A stretch of DNA of 64,000 bases, from NCBI GenBank assembly GCA_035578155.1, contig JAPWDM010000011.1, positions 20,312,375 through 20,376,374 on the forward strand, given 5' to 3'. Of this stretch, positions 34,270-46,524 are shown one piece after another (within the stretch, counting starts at the first letter, position 1; each line of letters opens with the position of its first letter). The notes under the pieces are model-generated. The model had not been told where the DNA came from. It worked only from the letters and a program-made list of their open reading frames with translations, and ran no database searches. The translations under genes and the position numbers were made by a program. Source of the DNA: Brachynemurus nebulosus (Eukaryota; Arthropoda; Insecta; Neuroptera; Myrmeleontidae).

Positions 34270-36415
34270 GATGGATGAAATTATTGAAGAGATAAATCGA
34301 TCTTGACTAAGGGTACGTCCAAACAGGTAATATTTTATTATCTTCGGTCTTGAAAAATATCTTTCTGTAGATACAGTGGTAATAGTTTAATTGATTAAGT
34401 TAACATACTTTTTAGAATAGTAGCAAAATTTGGATAGTGTTCAAATAAATTACATATTTTTAAATAAATATTGTAATACATATTTATAAAATTATGTGAT
34501 TCTGGGTCGCAAAACTTCACGATAGCCCGTCTTTCACAATCACATTTAAATTTTTGATTTTACAAAAGCAGTCAGTGGTGTGGGGCCTTCAGAAACGCGG
34601 GGACTGGTACAGTTCGCTGTCTGAACCTCCCTCGGGTCGGCCCTGCTTCGTAGGTGTACCCGAAAAGTACATGTGTGTGTGTCAATATTATCGTTTTAAT
34701 TTTCCTGAAAAAATAGAAGTCTTTCACAACTTTTGGTCTCATTAAATTTTTCATATTCTTGAGGTTTCTTAACATTTTGAGCATTAAATAGTCGACAAAA
34801 TATTTTTTCGAGGTGCCTCCCTTAAAGGCAGAAGATAATTTTTCAATGGTAAATAATTTCGTTCTAGTAATAATGGTGTCGAAAGTGTCTACATAAAATT
34901 TAATTGTAATGAATTGCCACAGTAATTATAATAATATCACTGTTGAACAACTTAATAAAATATTTTTGCATACATATTTAATAATTTTAATATAGTATTT
35001 ATAGGACTGTCGTAGTCATAGCCGTAACGCCCGTAGCTTAACTAAAATATAAAATATGATATATACGTGTTGAAAAGACATGTTAATAATAATAAGGGGT
35101 TCTCGGGGTTCTCTGTGTTGACATTATCACCACACCATATTCGTGTTAATATCATATATAAAAGATAGATGTCATCGTAAACACACATTTTATAGTATTT
35201 ATTAAATTTATGATTTTTTTTTATTACCTACCCGTGCTATTATTACGTATCAAGTAAATGAATACTCATTTTAGTTAGTGTGATGTATATATTTGGCTAC
35301 CTAAATACAATGTATACAAAATTTATAGATTTACGTGATTCAGTTATTAATCATTATAAATTTTAAATTTTAACTTTTAAAATACCCCCCTCCCCATCGC
35401 AGCATCCTGCATAACATAGTGAAGTTCCAGTTACAAAAATTACTTTAAAGCTCAACAGTATTTCACAATCAGAGTTAAAAAAATGATAAATGATAAAAAC
35501 GATTTCAGTTTAACTTTAAGAGCCCTCTCTAATTATATTGGACACGATGTGGTGCGTGAAAAAATTTTATCTCGGCGTGTTAATAAGGAAAAGTACCTAA
35601 ATTTTTTTTTTTTACTATTTATTTATATTTATATTTTATGAAGGTTCACTTGTTAATAATATTTATACGGAATCAAATCAGGAAGGGAAATTTTGTTCAC
35701 TTTAATAGCCATTTATGTATCAATTTCATAATGTAAAGATTTAATGGACATACGAACTTGTAAACAAGTAAAATTGTGTTCAATGATATCAAATGGCAGT
35801 GTATTTTTAAATTCTACCGAAAACCACAATTGAAATACATAATCATAATTGTATTAGACATTTGATGTTTACAAGTTTGTAAATCAGCCAATAGTAAAAA
35901 AATATTCTTGATATAGAAAAAATAACAAAGTTTTCGAATATATTGTACAATTTGTGAACAAAATTACATGGTTGTGTTTTTTTCTTTATCAAACATTCCC
36001 TATTTCTAATAATGTTATATTTGAGTCCCGAAAAACAAAATTGTATTCGACATCAACCAACATTGTATTACAGAATGATTGACAACAACAGGTTTATAAA
36101 AATTCCTACAAAAACAAAATATGTTTCTTTGTAATTTATTTTGTACACATTCCTGAATTGAGAAAAAAAGGTAAGAATACAAATATACTTAAAGTATTGA
36201 TTTCATAATACATTTTCTTATATCTAAGGTAACATAATAAGCTCAACAGTTTTTAAATAATTTTTTTTAAATTCCATACTTGCTGTTTTTTAATTCCATT
36301 TAGGAAAGGGGAACATTTACATCTGAACTAAATGAGTGGTAGCAGAGTTGTAGGAAGGGTGAATATTTCTTCACTTTTATGCGTATATAAAAACTAATAC
36401 TGAAAATCTGAATGC
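34270..36415. other. No gene seen; repeat fragments
   Basis: AT-rich. AGAATAGTAGCAAAATTTGG through TTATGTGATTCTGGG (34411-34506) has a diverged partner at 40010-40080. At 35383-35445 lies an isolated terminal block of the dispersed TA-bearing repeat (CGCAGCATCCTGCATAACAT). A GC-richer patch near 34575-34670 has short frames on both strands but no recognised domain. Confidence 0.45.
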
Positions 36416-36422
36416 ACCTTAA

Positions 36423-37583
36423 GGGAAGATGCGCCAAAAAAACATAAGCAATCGACCATTTTTATTATTAAAGAGTTAAGTATACAACATTGTTTCTACA
36501 CGTCTTGAGATTAGAAAAAATATTTTAAAAAAAAAATTCAAAAATGAGCTTATTGTTAGTATAAATGGCTTTGAAGTCTACATTGCAAGAATTTTCCACC
36601 TTAATGGTTCCTCGCGTTCTGAAATCCCCAGTGAACCAAAATCAAAAATCAAGAATTTTATGAAAATATTCATGTACACAGCTATGGCACTAACTAGGAT
36701 CTATAAAAAAAAAAGAAAATAAAAAACCAGCCAGAAAAAGCATTTTGAAAATAAATTTTCAAAAATCACCGCTTTTTCTCAACTATAAACAGCCGCCATT
36801 TTAAAAATGTATTACAGAACCAAAAGATCCTAGTTCCTGCCAAAATTACGGTATCGAGGAATAACATTCACTTTGATTTATGTCGATATCTCAAATACTT
36901 TTTGAGACACACGAGGAAGCATGTAAAAAAACGTACTTTCGAGAAAATAGCATTTAAAGTTGTTGTTTTTTTTTTTAAATTGAATTTTAGTAAGGTGTAT
37001 GCACTAGTGATGAGCAAATGCAAGACCAAGACCAAGACTTGGCAATCTTGGTCTTGGTCTTGTTCTTGCATTAAGAGCCTTGGTATTGGTCTTGCTAGAG
37101 CAGTTTGAGTCTTGGTCTTGGTCTTGCAAAATGCAGTCTTGGTCTTGGTCTTGGTTTTGTTATTGCTAAAAAATCTTGCACTTTCTTGCATTTTTTTATT
37201 AGCAAATTTTTTTCTTCTAAAATCAGAATTTTTACCATCTTTACGTACCTATTAATTATACTTTCAAACTATTTAAATTGCTCACTTCTGCACACTGTTT
37301 TGACACTGTCTTGATCTTGCTCACTTGAGTTTTGGTATTGTTCTTGCAGCCATACTTATAGTCTTGGTCTTGGTCTTGGTCTTGGTCTTGCAAAAAATGG
37401 AAGACCAAGACAAGACTGCAAGACCAAGACTAATTTGGCTCATCACTAGCGTGCACTAAAATGTCCATAAATCAATGATTTTTCGTCTTTTTTAAATAAA
37501 ATTTTAGGAGAATATTTCAAACACCTTAAAGAACATAATTATAAAGAAAACAAATCGATTTATTTTTTTTAAGGATTCTCCCC
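36423..37583. mobile_element. Possible older TIR element around a hAT-type insertion
   Basis: GGGAAGATGCGCCAAAAAAA on the left and the complement of TTTTTTAAGGATTCTCCCC on the right are weak inverted repeats. TTAA lies outside the left end and TTAT outside the right, so this may be a decayed TTAA-target element. It encloses the hAT-type element at 37005-37448. Confidence 0.3.
37005..37448. mobile_element. hAT-type MITE with TCTTGG hexamer arrays, 444 bp
   Basis: Inverted ends TAGTGATGAGC and GCTCATCACTA with flanking octamers GTATGCAC and GCGTGCAC (six of eight match), as expected for an aged hAT insertion. The interior is dominated by interrupted TCTTGG/CCAAGA repeats in both orientations near both ends. 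Frames through it read as Lys-Thr repeats and are not genes. Confidence 0.75.
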
Positions 37584-37589
37584 TTATAG

Positions 37590-38885
37590 TTAAGCGTACA
37601 AGTAGAAAATTATGTAGCTTTACATAATTTAGCTTATAATAGCATTATAGCTTTATGCAGCTTTACATAAATAACTATCAATTTACAGCTTTCAAATTAC
37701 GTCTCCTTACAAGTAATAATTAAATATAAATCTTCGATCGCACAAATGGCATAAAAGACATGCAATTTATTAAAAATACGATAACAAAGTTGGTGTCTAT
37801 AATTATATGTACATAAAAATATATTCGTAAATAGACGGATTTATATTTCTATAAAATCCGTCATCTGGTGGTAAAGTCAAAGTAACTTAGTGGTAACAAT
37901 TAACTATCTATTTGCGGTACTCGGTGCTATGCTTTGTGTTGAAAAGCAATCTAATGAATACTGCCAGGGCCGCATTTTCTTTTGAGAGGATTCTGGAAAC
38001 TTTTCGTGTAATTTCTTTACATTTTTCGTTAATGTATACCTATAATCTCAACGCATTCAGTTACGTAAGAATAAGTGTTTTTGGGATTAATCTTTTAATT
38101 TGTCATTAATTTTAATCTCGACGCGTTCCACTGCCAAAAATCAGTTCCGTTAGGAATTTTGTTTTTTGTGAAGAGAAAATTTCAGTGGCGTAGCCCCCAT
38201 TATGTGAAGCCCAGTGTTCCGCTGTGGAAAGTTAATTTCTTTAGGATATTTTTTTTTCGTAATGATGTGCTCCGGGGTATATGCTCCAACTGCTCTTATG
38301 TAAATCCGGCTCTGAATACGATACAATATACATATCATATTATACATAGATTTTTGTATATTCTGCATCGTAGAAATACGATCTAGTACGATACAACGTT
38401 TTCAAATAGAGTTAATTATCTACCACTTGAATTTATTAACAGAATATGTATGTATATCAAAAGAAATAAGGAGAAAGAGTGATAACAGTAAAGAAGGTAC
38501 AACAACTTACAAGTATATCAAAGCCAACTTCAACATCATTAATTTTTAACTATACTGCAGAGCGCCGCCACCATATTGTAATATATTTCAAAGAATTTTA
38601 CTGTGACTTAATAAATAAGAAAAACGGCCCTAGTAAATATTCTGACAGTTTCATAAATTATATTAGTGACGTAAAGTTGTGTGGAAATCAATGTTTATAT
38701 AAAATTCGCCACGTGCTTGTTAGGCACGCATCAAATCAGGGTTCCTCAATAGTTAGAGTTGTTTTATAGCTTTCGCAATAAAATATAAAGCTTTTAAAAA
38801 TTCATTTTTTTTATGATTTATTATAAAAATAGTTTAATACATTCGATAGTGTTATTTCCGTATTACAGTGCGGGATACCGTTTAG
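37590..38885. other. No clear gene; possible decayed hAT-type MITE
   Basis: AT-rich. The segment 37965-38314 begins CAGGGCCGCATTT and ends AAATCCGGCTCTG, a hAT-like inverted pair, with flanking AATACTGC and AATACGAT sharing five of eight bases. The 96-codon frame at 38479-38769 has no recognised domain and is not called. Confidence 0.35.
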
Positions 38886-38894
38886 ATAAAAGAT

Positions 38895-39115
38895 ATCCCG
38901 ATCTTACTGCTTTTGGTATAGTACCGTTATAATCTTTTATTTTTGGTATAGAACTGCTGTAATCTTACTATTTTTAGTATGAAACCGATGTAGATACCCT
39001 TACAACATTTGATAAAATAGAATCGCTATGACGATAGTACTTTTTTATAGAACCTCTTTAATCTTACTACTTTTGGTTTAAAGCTCCTAGGACCCCATAC
39101 TATTGAAATAGAAAT
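38895..39115 (+). repeat. Relic minisatellite related to the 33.7-kb array
   Basis: Degenerate units with CTTTTGGTATAG, GAACTGCTGTAATCTTACTA and CTTACTACTTTTGG are clearly the same 31-bp family. The following bases (ATAGAAATTTGGTAAATAGA, then TGATCTTGA) also match the sequence after the first array, so a larger segment was duplicated, not the array alone. Confidence 0.65.
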
Positions 39116-39119
39116 TTGG

Positions 39120-41690
39120 TAAATAGAATCACTGAAAAGCAGGACTGATCTTGAGTATAGTGTAACGCCGTATGGAACAGGCTCTGAGTAATTTGAAATA
39201 AATTTCCATTTGAAGCTTCCTTAGAAATGAAAATCTTGAAAACCAACTCAAGAAAATAGTCAAATCTCATATTCTAAAAAGAGTAGACAATATTTTAAAC
39301 ACTTATGTTAGATCAATTGCATAAAAATCTTAAGACATAAAATTATAGCGTCATCTTTTAAAAAATAAAAAGAGAAGAAATACAAATGACGTAGGAGTGC
39401 TCTGACGACAAATTTAGTTGGTCAGAGGGGAACGAGTTAGGGGTAATTTCCAAGTAAAAATATTATGTACTTAAGTGGATTATGTATCTCACTCTTTTAA
39501 GAAAATATATGTTTCAATTCTAATCGAAGGTTATGAAATACTTGATATGGAAAAAATGAGAAGTTTTATAACGAACTTTGTAAATTTTATAGACATTCTA
39601 ATTTCGTCTTTCCTTGTAACAACAACAACATATTGTTGTTACCTTACTTTCCCATACAAAAACGCTTTACTATTTATTATCTTTACATTAAATTGTTATT
39701 GTTGGAACGTATTTTTATATTACAAGTGTTATTTTTGTTAATTAAAATAAATATTTAATAAAATAATTATATTTATCTAATTAAAATCGCGGGTGTTTTA
39801 TTTACGATTTACCAGCACACGTGGTCGCGCATTTTGTAACACCAAACCAAAGAACCTGTTACGCAATTGGGGACAAATTAATTGAGGCAAAACATCACGT
39901 AGGCGCAGAAATCCTACAACCAGTAAGAAAATCCTATTTACGGGGAATTCAGAGCTAAGGGCGGCCTTTCAATCGGTAGGTCCAAAGTAATATAGATATA
40001 GTTTTCAGAATAGTATCAAAATTTTAATACTATCCAAATAAATTACTCCTATATACATATTTTTAAAAATGTGATTCGGGAAGCAGTCGAGGTTGTAGCC
40101 TTCATGTCCCGACTTAAAGAAGGGGCCTGTAATACCCGATAAAGGACCAGGAGAAAATAAACGAAAGCATTTTTTGTTCATCGCTTACTCTTTGTTGGAA
40201 ATAAGTTTTTCGCAGGGGTTTGTAATGTTTCTCCCAAATTCTGTACGGGATCTCAAAACTCCACGAAAAATTTTGATTTCATTAAATAAGTTCATATCAC
40301 TTTTCAAAGGTCACATTTAAATTTTGTCTATATTTGTAATTAAGATGCTAACAGTTACAATTTTACAAAAATTTTAATCAAAAACAAATTTAACAATCAC
40401 CTGATACATTCATGTGTCTTTTGGTGTATATACCATTGATACATTGTTAAATGTAAAAACTTTTTTGAGTGCTGGATTTTTTTCTACTCAAACGTCTAAC
40501 TTTAATTGAAATCTGATTTTTAACATTCCCTTTTTATACAGCTAATATAAAAAGACCACTACTAGTCTACTATGTGCTTGGCTACTGTTACTCTTTCGAT
40601 GATTACAAGATAAGAATAATTATCAATTACTATCATGAATACGTTCACTGCTTTTGATATTTTCACTGAATTAATTGAGTCGAACAGCAACAAAAAAGAA
40701 AGTAAAGAAAAACTTCAAATTTGCATCATGTTGCGACTTTTCTATTACAATAGTACACTGAACTAAATAAACGAATTCAATAAATATCTTAGACAAAAGT
40801 AAAGGTAGTTAACATATAGTTCAGTGTCCAATTACATTTATTTATTTATTTGAAGTATTATAATAGTTCATCACACATGTGTGTGATACTACTCCGAGCG
40901 GGTAGCATAGCATGGGCAAAATACTCTCAGTGTAGTGATAATTATCTGTAAACGTGCGAGCTATATTTATATCCCTTGATGGTGTATACCTTGTACGGAA
41001 TTGTTGACGTGGTACTGCGTTGCTGTTTACAAATTTACTGCGTAGACGCGCGGACTATTTAATGTTAATTTGATATTGATGTAGAATTTAGTACTAAATA
41101 TATAAAAAGAAATAGCACTTATACCCAAATTTCCCCGACTGCAGTCATGACCCTACCGACAATAGTGAACAATTAGGCCGGGCGTGATGCTGCGCGATAT
41201 TGTAACACGTTCTCGAGTTTTAGTTGGTTTTATTTAGTCAAAATGAAAACAATTAAAGAAATTGAAGAAAAATAATGCTTCTCTGCTCTGTTCTGCTTTT
41301 AAATTCGTGCTATCTCGTTCTACAACAAGAGTCACAGAAACTGCGCTGCCCTACCTGCGTCAACTGTATCTCAATGTGCGCCAGACCACACGTGCTTTCC
41401 TGCTCTGTCCTGCTCTGCTCTGCTCTGCCCTACCCTACGTTTACTGCGTGACGCAGCTCAATGTGCGCCTGAAACATGTGGGCTTCAAAATCAACTAAAA
41501 TAATAGACAAAAATTGTCAAATCGATAAAGCAAGGTGAAATCCTAATGATATTAATACAAATCCGCAAATAGATAAATCTTTTTTACACAAACATGTAGA
41601 GTCAGTTTTATAAGAATCTGGACAATTTTGAACTCATTTTTAAACTTTTTCTGCGTTGTAAAATGAACCGAAATAAATGGCATTAAGTAA
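39120..41690. other. No gene seen
   Basis: AT-rich DNA. The 88-codon frame at 39475-39741 is hydrophobic but matches no family by eye. A GC-richer patch at 41270-41490 is a local imperfect duplication with CTGCTCTG repeats and two CTCAATGTGCGCC words, and it explains the 78-codon frame there. TGTAATACCCGATAAAGGAC at 40119 looks LTR-like in style, but no partner copy is seen. Confidence 0.4.
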
Positions 41691-41694
41691 TAAC

Positions 41695-42780
41695 GGAGGG
41701 GTATCGATAAGGCCTTATTTCCGCCCTAAAAAATGACGAAAAAAAATGTCTACAATTTAATGTTTTCTTTATATATCTTGAAAGTAGACTATATGCCTGA
41801 CAAGAAAATATGTATATAAAAGAAAAAAAACTACAATTGGCATTAGGTACCTGTGGGACGCCAAACTTTGGTCTAACTGTGATTTTCGTTCAAAACAACA
41901 CATTTTCGATAATATTTCAATTTTTTTTATATAGAGCACATGGAGGAAGTAGTTTTTTTTTAATGTTATTTTAATGTTCTCATGTTACTGTACAATTTAT
42001 TTAAAAATTACGTTGCTTCTACTTTGCGCTCATAGGTAAACACAAATAAAATAAGTTTACAATTAAAAAATTGGTCATTATATAAATGCATAAAATAAAT
42101 TTATTGAAGTGCCACCACGACACAAACTTGTTGAAACATATCACTTTGTCGTTTTGACGGCGTATACAAGTGACAAAAATGGAAATTTTCCACTTTTACA
42201 TAGATGACCAAGGTCTTGATAAAATATTTTTACATAAAAAATCGAGTGATATTTTAAGAATAAAAATTCAGTCTAGGCACAAAGCTTACAAAATATACTC
42301 CCTTTGGATAGAGTAGAATCCCACCACTGTACTAACCTGGTGCTGGTACTGTCAGTGCAAAGTAGGGGCAAGACTTGTTGATTGTTGCCCTCATATTGCC
42401 TCCGTAATTTGGTACCAAAGTTACAACAGATATCAGGATCATACTATTCGAAGAGTTGCGTGCGACTTCAAAAAATTTTTAATGGATGCAAATGTTGAAG
42501 GATATTGGAGTGACGAGAATGAAGACTAGATAAGGAGTGTAAAGTTTAAAAATGTTGAAACTTTTAAAATTATTCAAATGAAGTTGATTAATTTCATAGT
42601 TTTGCTTTTTCATAAAACCTTCCTTTAATAATGAGATCAACTGAAAAATAAATGATAAATGAGAATATTCCGGTATAATATGTATTCCATCTTACTATTT
42701 ACCTTCATGTAAACCTAATGCACATATAAGAATTCATGGAGGGGATGGGGAGAAAATAAGGCCTTATCGATACCCCTCCT
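41695..42780 (+). mobile_element. TIR element with transposase C-terminal relic, 1.09 kb
   Basis: Inverted ends GGAGGGGTATCGATAAGGCC and the complement GGCCTTATCGATACCCCTCC, continuing with TTATTT. No convincing target duplication is visible. The interior has a plus-strand coding relic at 42179-42529 resembling the C-terminal part of a DDE-type transposase. The superfamily is not assigned. Confidence 0.75.
42179..42529 (+). pseudogene. Transposase C-terminal fragment with CxC...CxxH motif
   Basis: From ATG at 42179 one frame runs 116 codons to TAG at 42527, interrupted only by a TAG at 42314. Key segments are KIQSRHKAYKIYSLWIE before the stop and WYCQCKVGARLVDCCPHIAS after it, then VIWYQSYNRYQ and an acidic end. 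The C-x-C...C-P-H-I-A-S-V-I-W-Y pattern is a SWIM-like zinc-binding motif found near the C-terminus of some DDE transposases. The catalytic core is absent. The family is recognised by pattern only. Confidence 0.6.
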
Positions 42781-42784
42781 TTTA

Positions 42785-44060
42785 GTAATAGTAATAAAAA
42801 TGTTGAATTAATCTTTAATAACCAGATATATATATACATTAATTAAATTTTAAAGATTAAATTGCAAAGCTTGAAAAAAGTATACCAGATTTTTTTTAAA
42901 GCCAATTCTACATACTCACAGACATAAGTGTTTTATATGTACTTATAATATAGATATAGATATATGGAATAATAATAATTGTAGAAAATAATTGAAATGT
43001 ATGTGCGATATGTACCTACCTACATACATTGAACATTTATGTATGCATGCAAATGTATATATTTATGGTGGGTAAATAATAGTCCTAGAGCTGACAGTAG
43101 TTTTGTCTAAATACATGTATAATAAGCTTAAAAATTCTATACATACATATAATAAAACTGTAAATCTGTTTCTGTCTGTCTGTCTGTTCACGCATCACGT
43201 AAAAACTACTGGACGGATTTTAATGAAATTTGGTATGATGATAACTTATTACCTGGGTCAACATCTAAGATACTTTTTATTCCGGGAAAATGTCTCATTC
43301 CCACGGGAAAATGGAAAAACTATTTTGAGCATCTACACACATTACGCCAATTTACATATTTCATAAAAAATTCCATAACTATAGTAACAAAAAATGTAAA
43401 TAAATTTTGTAGTTTGGAAATTTTTCTGAATTTTAAATAAAAAAAAATGTTGCTAATTATGTACCGAAAAATGCAATAAATACACAATTGTCAATTTGGA
43501 GACAATTTAATGCATTTTGTGTTGCAAGAAACTACAAATTGGAAAAAGAAACTACTCAACGTTTCGCGTGAACAACGTCACCGGTACGACTAGTACATAA
43601 TATAAGAGAACAACAGCAGTTGGCTACAAAGACGGTAGGAAGATGGTGCGTTATTCTAGCAAGACTTCATCCTTACTTTGACCAAATTTCGTCATTCTAT
43701 CTCATAACGTAGGATATAACAGACAAATACAGGTATTAAAAGGTTTGTTTTTTCATCTTTCTGGTAAACCTAGGATTTTTTTTCAAGATATGTATTGTAT
43801 TTTTAGTGTTTCAAACAGAATATTTTGAGAGAACATTTAAGAGAAGAACCTCATCTATCGGGCAAAGAAGAAGGGGTGGCTGTGTGAAGGGGGCGGGACA
43901 GTGACACGATGAGGTGTGGCAACCGTTGGTATTTTATTATAGACAAGTTGTCCAAATTTCGAAATTATATCTCATGACGTACGACAACAAACAACTAAAG
44001 ATATTAAAAAAAAAATTTTCAATTTTTTGACAAAAATTAAGAAAGCAACAAGTTTTCTTT
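42785..44060. other. No gene; possible Helitron-like leader fragment
   Basis: From about 43136 the sequence TCTATACATACATATAATAA followed by CTGTCTGTCTGTC and ACTACTGGACGGATTTTAAT resembles the 5' region of many insect Helitrons, and CCGGGAAAATGTCTCATTCC echoes the 9-kb element. No 3' hairpin plus CTRR is found. A diverged direct duplication (ACCAAATTTCG / TCCAAATTTCG with ATATCTCATGACGTA-like sequence) lies at 43680-44010. Confidence 0.4.
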
Positions 44061-44064
44061 TTGA

Positions 44065-46519
44065 GGGGGACCACTAGTGTGATGTTTTCAAAAAACTGGA
44101 AAATTTTTTTTGCATGTTTCGCCAGTCTATACCTTTAAAAATAACATACTAAAATTTCAAGTGCATATCTCAAATAGTTTTTGAGTTACAGCCGTCCGAA
44201 GAGCGGATTCTGATTTCCATTGTTAACTTTGAGGTATTGAGAAATGTATGAAGGTTGGTAGTTCGGGAGTTCCTGGACGTGGCTGCCAGTCACATGTTGT
44301 GGAGAAGCTATACCCTGGCACATTTAAACGACTCATCTAGTTTTACTATGACCGTTATAATGAGTACATCGTAAATAATTTCAGTAAAAATTCTCAGTGA
44401 TTAAAACTAAAAGGTAAATTAAAGAAAAACTACATTTTTCAAATTTGCTGCAGTTATAACTCGAAGACAAATCATCCGATCGATATGATTCTTATTGCAG
44501 CTTCTATTATGTATGTTTCTTCGTACCATGAACCTCCAGTTTTCCGATCGAATAAAAAATGAAATTTTTGCAGGCCAAAAATCATCAAATTTTCGCGCAA
44601 AGGGTATAGCCGGATAAGTACAGGTGAATCGGCCCCGGAAGCGAATTATTTTAATAACTATATTGACGGTATGGTAAGGCTGTGAGTAATTGATATCTAC
44701 AATTTTGGCGGCCAAAACTGAGTAATTATGGAGATAATTAAAAAAATTTAAAAAATTGCAAAAATTTTTTTCTTGGTAACTACTCAACATTGGAAAAGAA
44801 TTCCAAATCCACATGAAGGCAAACACCCTCAAGAATATTAGACATATTTATTATCGTGTCAGTCCTCGTTATTAAGGATAATAACAAGGATAATATCCAA
44901 TTCAATGTTGTTTTTATAGGGTTCCAATTGAGCGACCATTTTAAAAAAAAATTCAGTAACTGTGCCCTAATGCACTTAATTACTGCACGAAGTTTCATCA
45001 AAATTCAAAGGGTACAACATGGTAAAAAAAAATATTTTTCATTTCTAATCTGCTGAACCGCCCCTCCAGTGGGTCCGACCCTGGAATTATGTACATCAAT
45101 CGAAAGTACTTTAAAAATAAAGTGTTGTGTCTCATAAAGTGTTTTTTCTTATCTCCTATAGTTTTCGAGATAATTAAGAATAATCGAAAGAGGTATACTA
45201 AGATATAGGCTATCTGCCCCTGATAGAAAGTCCCAAATTATCGTTTATGTGACACTGCAGGTACTTCATATGTATAACTTTCCTAGATCAAAACAAAACC
45301 ATTGTAGGAATATAATAGAAAATTTTCAAAAAATGTGCTGTAATAGGATTTTTTAACATGTAGAATATTAAAGTTCAATGAGCATTGTATTCTACATGTT
45401 AAAAAAGCCTACTAGACCACATTTTTTGAAAATTTTCTATTATATTTCTACAATGAGTTTGTTTTGATCTAGGAAACTTATACATATGAAGTACCTACAG
45501 TGTCACATAAACGATAATACACTTACTACTGGGACTTTCTATCAGGGGCAGATAGCCTATATCTTAGTATACCTCTTTCGATTATGCTTGATTATCTCGA
45601 AAACTATAGGAGATAGGAAAAAACACTTTATGAGACACAACACTTTATTTTTAAAGTACTTTCGACTGATGTATATAATTCCAGGGTCGGACTCACTGGA
45701 GGGGCGGTTCAGCAGATTAGAAATGAAAAATATTTTTTTTTTACCATGTTGTACCCTTTGACTTTTGATAAAACTTCGTGCAGTAATTAAGTGCATTAGG
45801 GCACAGTTACTGAATTTTTTTTTAAAGTGGTCGCTCAATTGGAACCCTATAAAAACAACATTGAATTGGATATTATCCTTGCTATTATCCTTAATAACGA
45901 GGACTGACACGATAAAAAATATGTCTAATATTCTTGAGGGTGTTTGCCTTCATGTGGATTTGGAATTCTCTTCCTATGTTGAGTGGTTACCAAGAAAAAA
46001 ATTTTTGGAATTTTTTAATTTTTTTTAATTATCTCCATAACTACTCAGTTTTGGCCGCCAAAATTGTAGATATCACTTACTTACAGTCTTACCATACCTC
46101 CAATATAGTTATTAAAATAATTCGCTTCCGGGGCCGATTCACCTATACTTATCCGGCTATACCCTTTTGAAACTTTTTTTAAAAAACTCCACCATTTTGT
46201 TAAATATCAACTTTTTTTTTTCGATTGAGGTTCACGGTACGGGCAATACCTTTTAGTTTAAAAGGCTTTTTGGTTTTTTTGATTTCAGGCACTGTGAAGG
46301 TCGCTATCACTACAGCAGTGGGGGCACTTTTTTTGGAGCCTTGGGAGATCGCTAATAACTCCCTGAATTTTCTATTTTTTGGTCCAAAAATTTTATCATT
46401 AATTTATTATATATCAACGAATATATTCTTAAAATACTAAAACATTCCATATAGTAGTTTTCTTTAAACAAATTTCCAAATATCACCCCTTTTTCAAGGC
46501 AGTACACAAGTGGTCCCCC
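44065..46519. mobile_element. TIR element 'G6', copy B, split by a giant palindrome
   Basis: Ends GGGGGACCACTAGTGTGA and (complement strand) GGGGGACCACTTGTGTACT correspond to copy A at 11218-13044. The body matches copy A on both sides of the insertion at 44602-46164; for example GGCTTTTTGGTTTTTTTGAT and CACTTTTTTTGGAGCCTTGG follow it. Without the insert it is about 890 bp, like copy A without its own insert. No coding sequence is seen. Confidence 0.8.
44602..46164. mobile_element. 1.56-kb near-perfect palindrome (fold-back element)
   Basis: Arms of about 765 bases are nearly identical inverted copies centred near 45383, with a spacer of only about 30 bases. Outer ends are GGGTATAGCCGGATAAG and its complement. 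Because of the symmetry, the same open frames occur in mirror positions on opposite strands, for example the MSVLVIKDN start at 44856 (+) and 45910 (-). No domain is recognised in any of them. Comparison with copy A shows insertion between GCGCAAA and TTTTG without duplicated target bases. Confidence 0.9.
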
Positions 46520-46524
46520 ATAAT

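Noticed and set aside
36868..37191. 107-codon minus-strand frame rich in Lys-Thr
   Set aside because: It reads the TCTTGG hexamers of a hAT-type MITE; no domain.
40119..40200. Start of an LTR retrotransposon (TGTAATACCC...)
   Set aside because: No second LTR, primer-binding site or gag-pol coding is visible nearby.
41262..41498. 78-codon frame in a GC-richer patch
   Set aside because: The patch is an imperfect local duplication with CTGCTCTG repeats; no domain.
43136..44060. Complete Helitron
   Set aside because: Only leader-like sequence is seen; no 3' hairpin with CTRR, and the base before the candidate 5' TC is not A.
44419..45910. Frames of 117-137 codons on opposite strands
   Set aside because: They are mirror images in the palindrome and cross its boundary; no recognisable domain.
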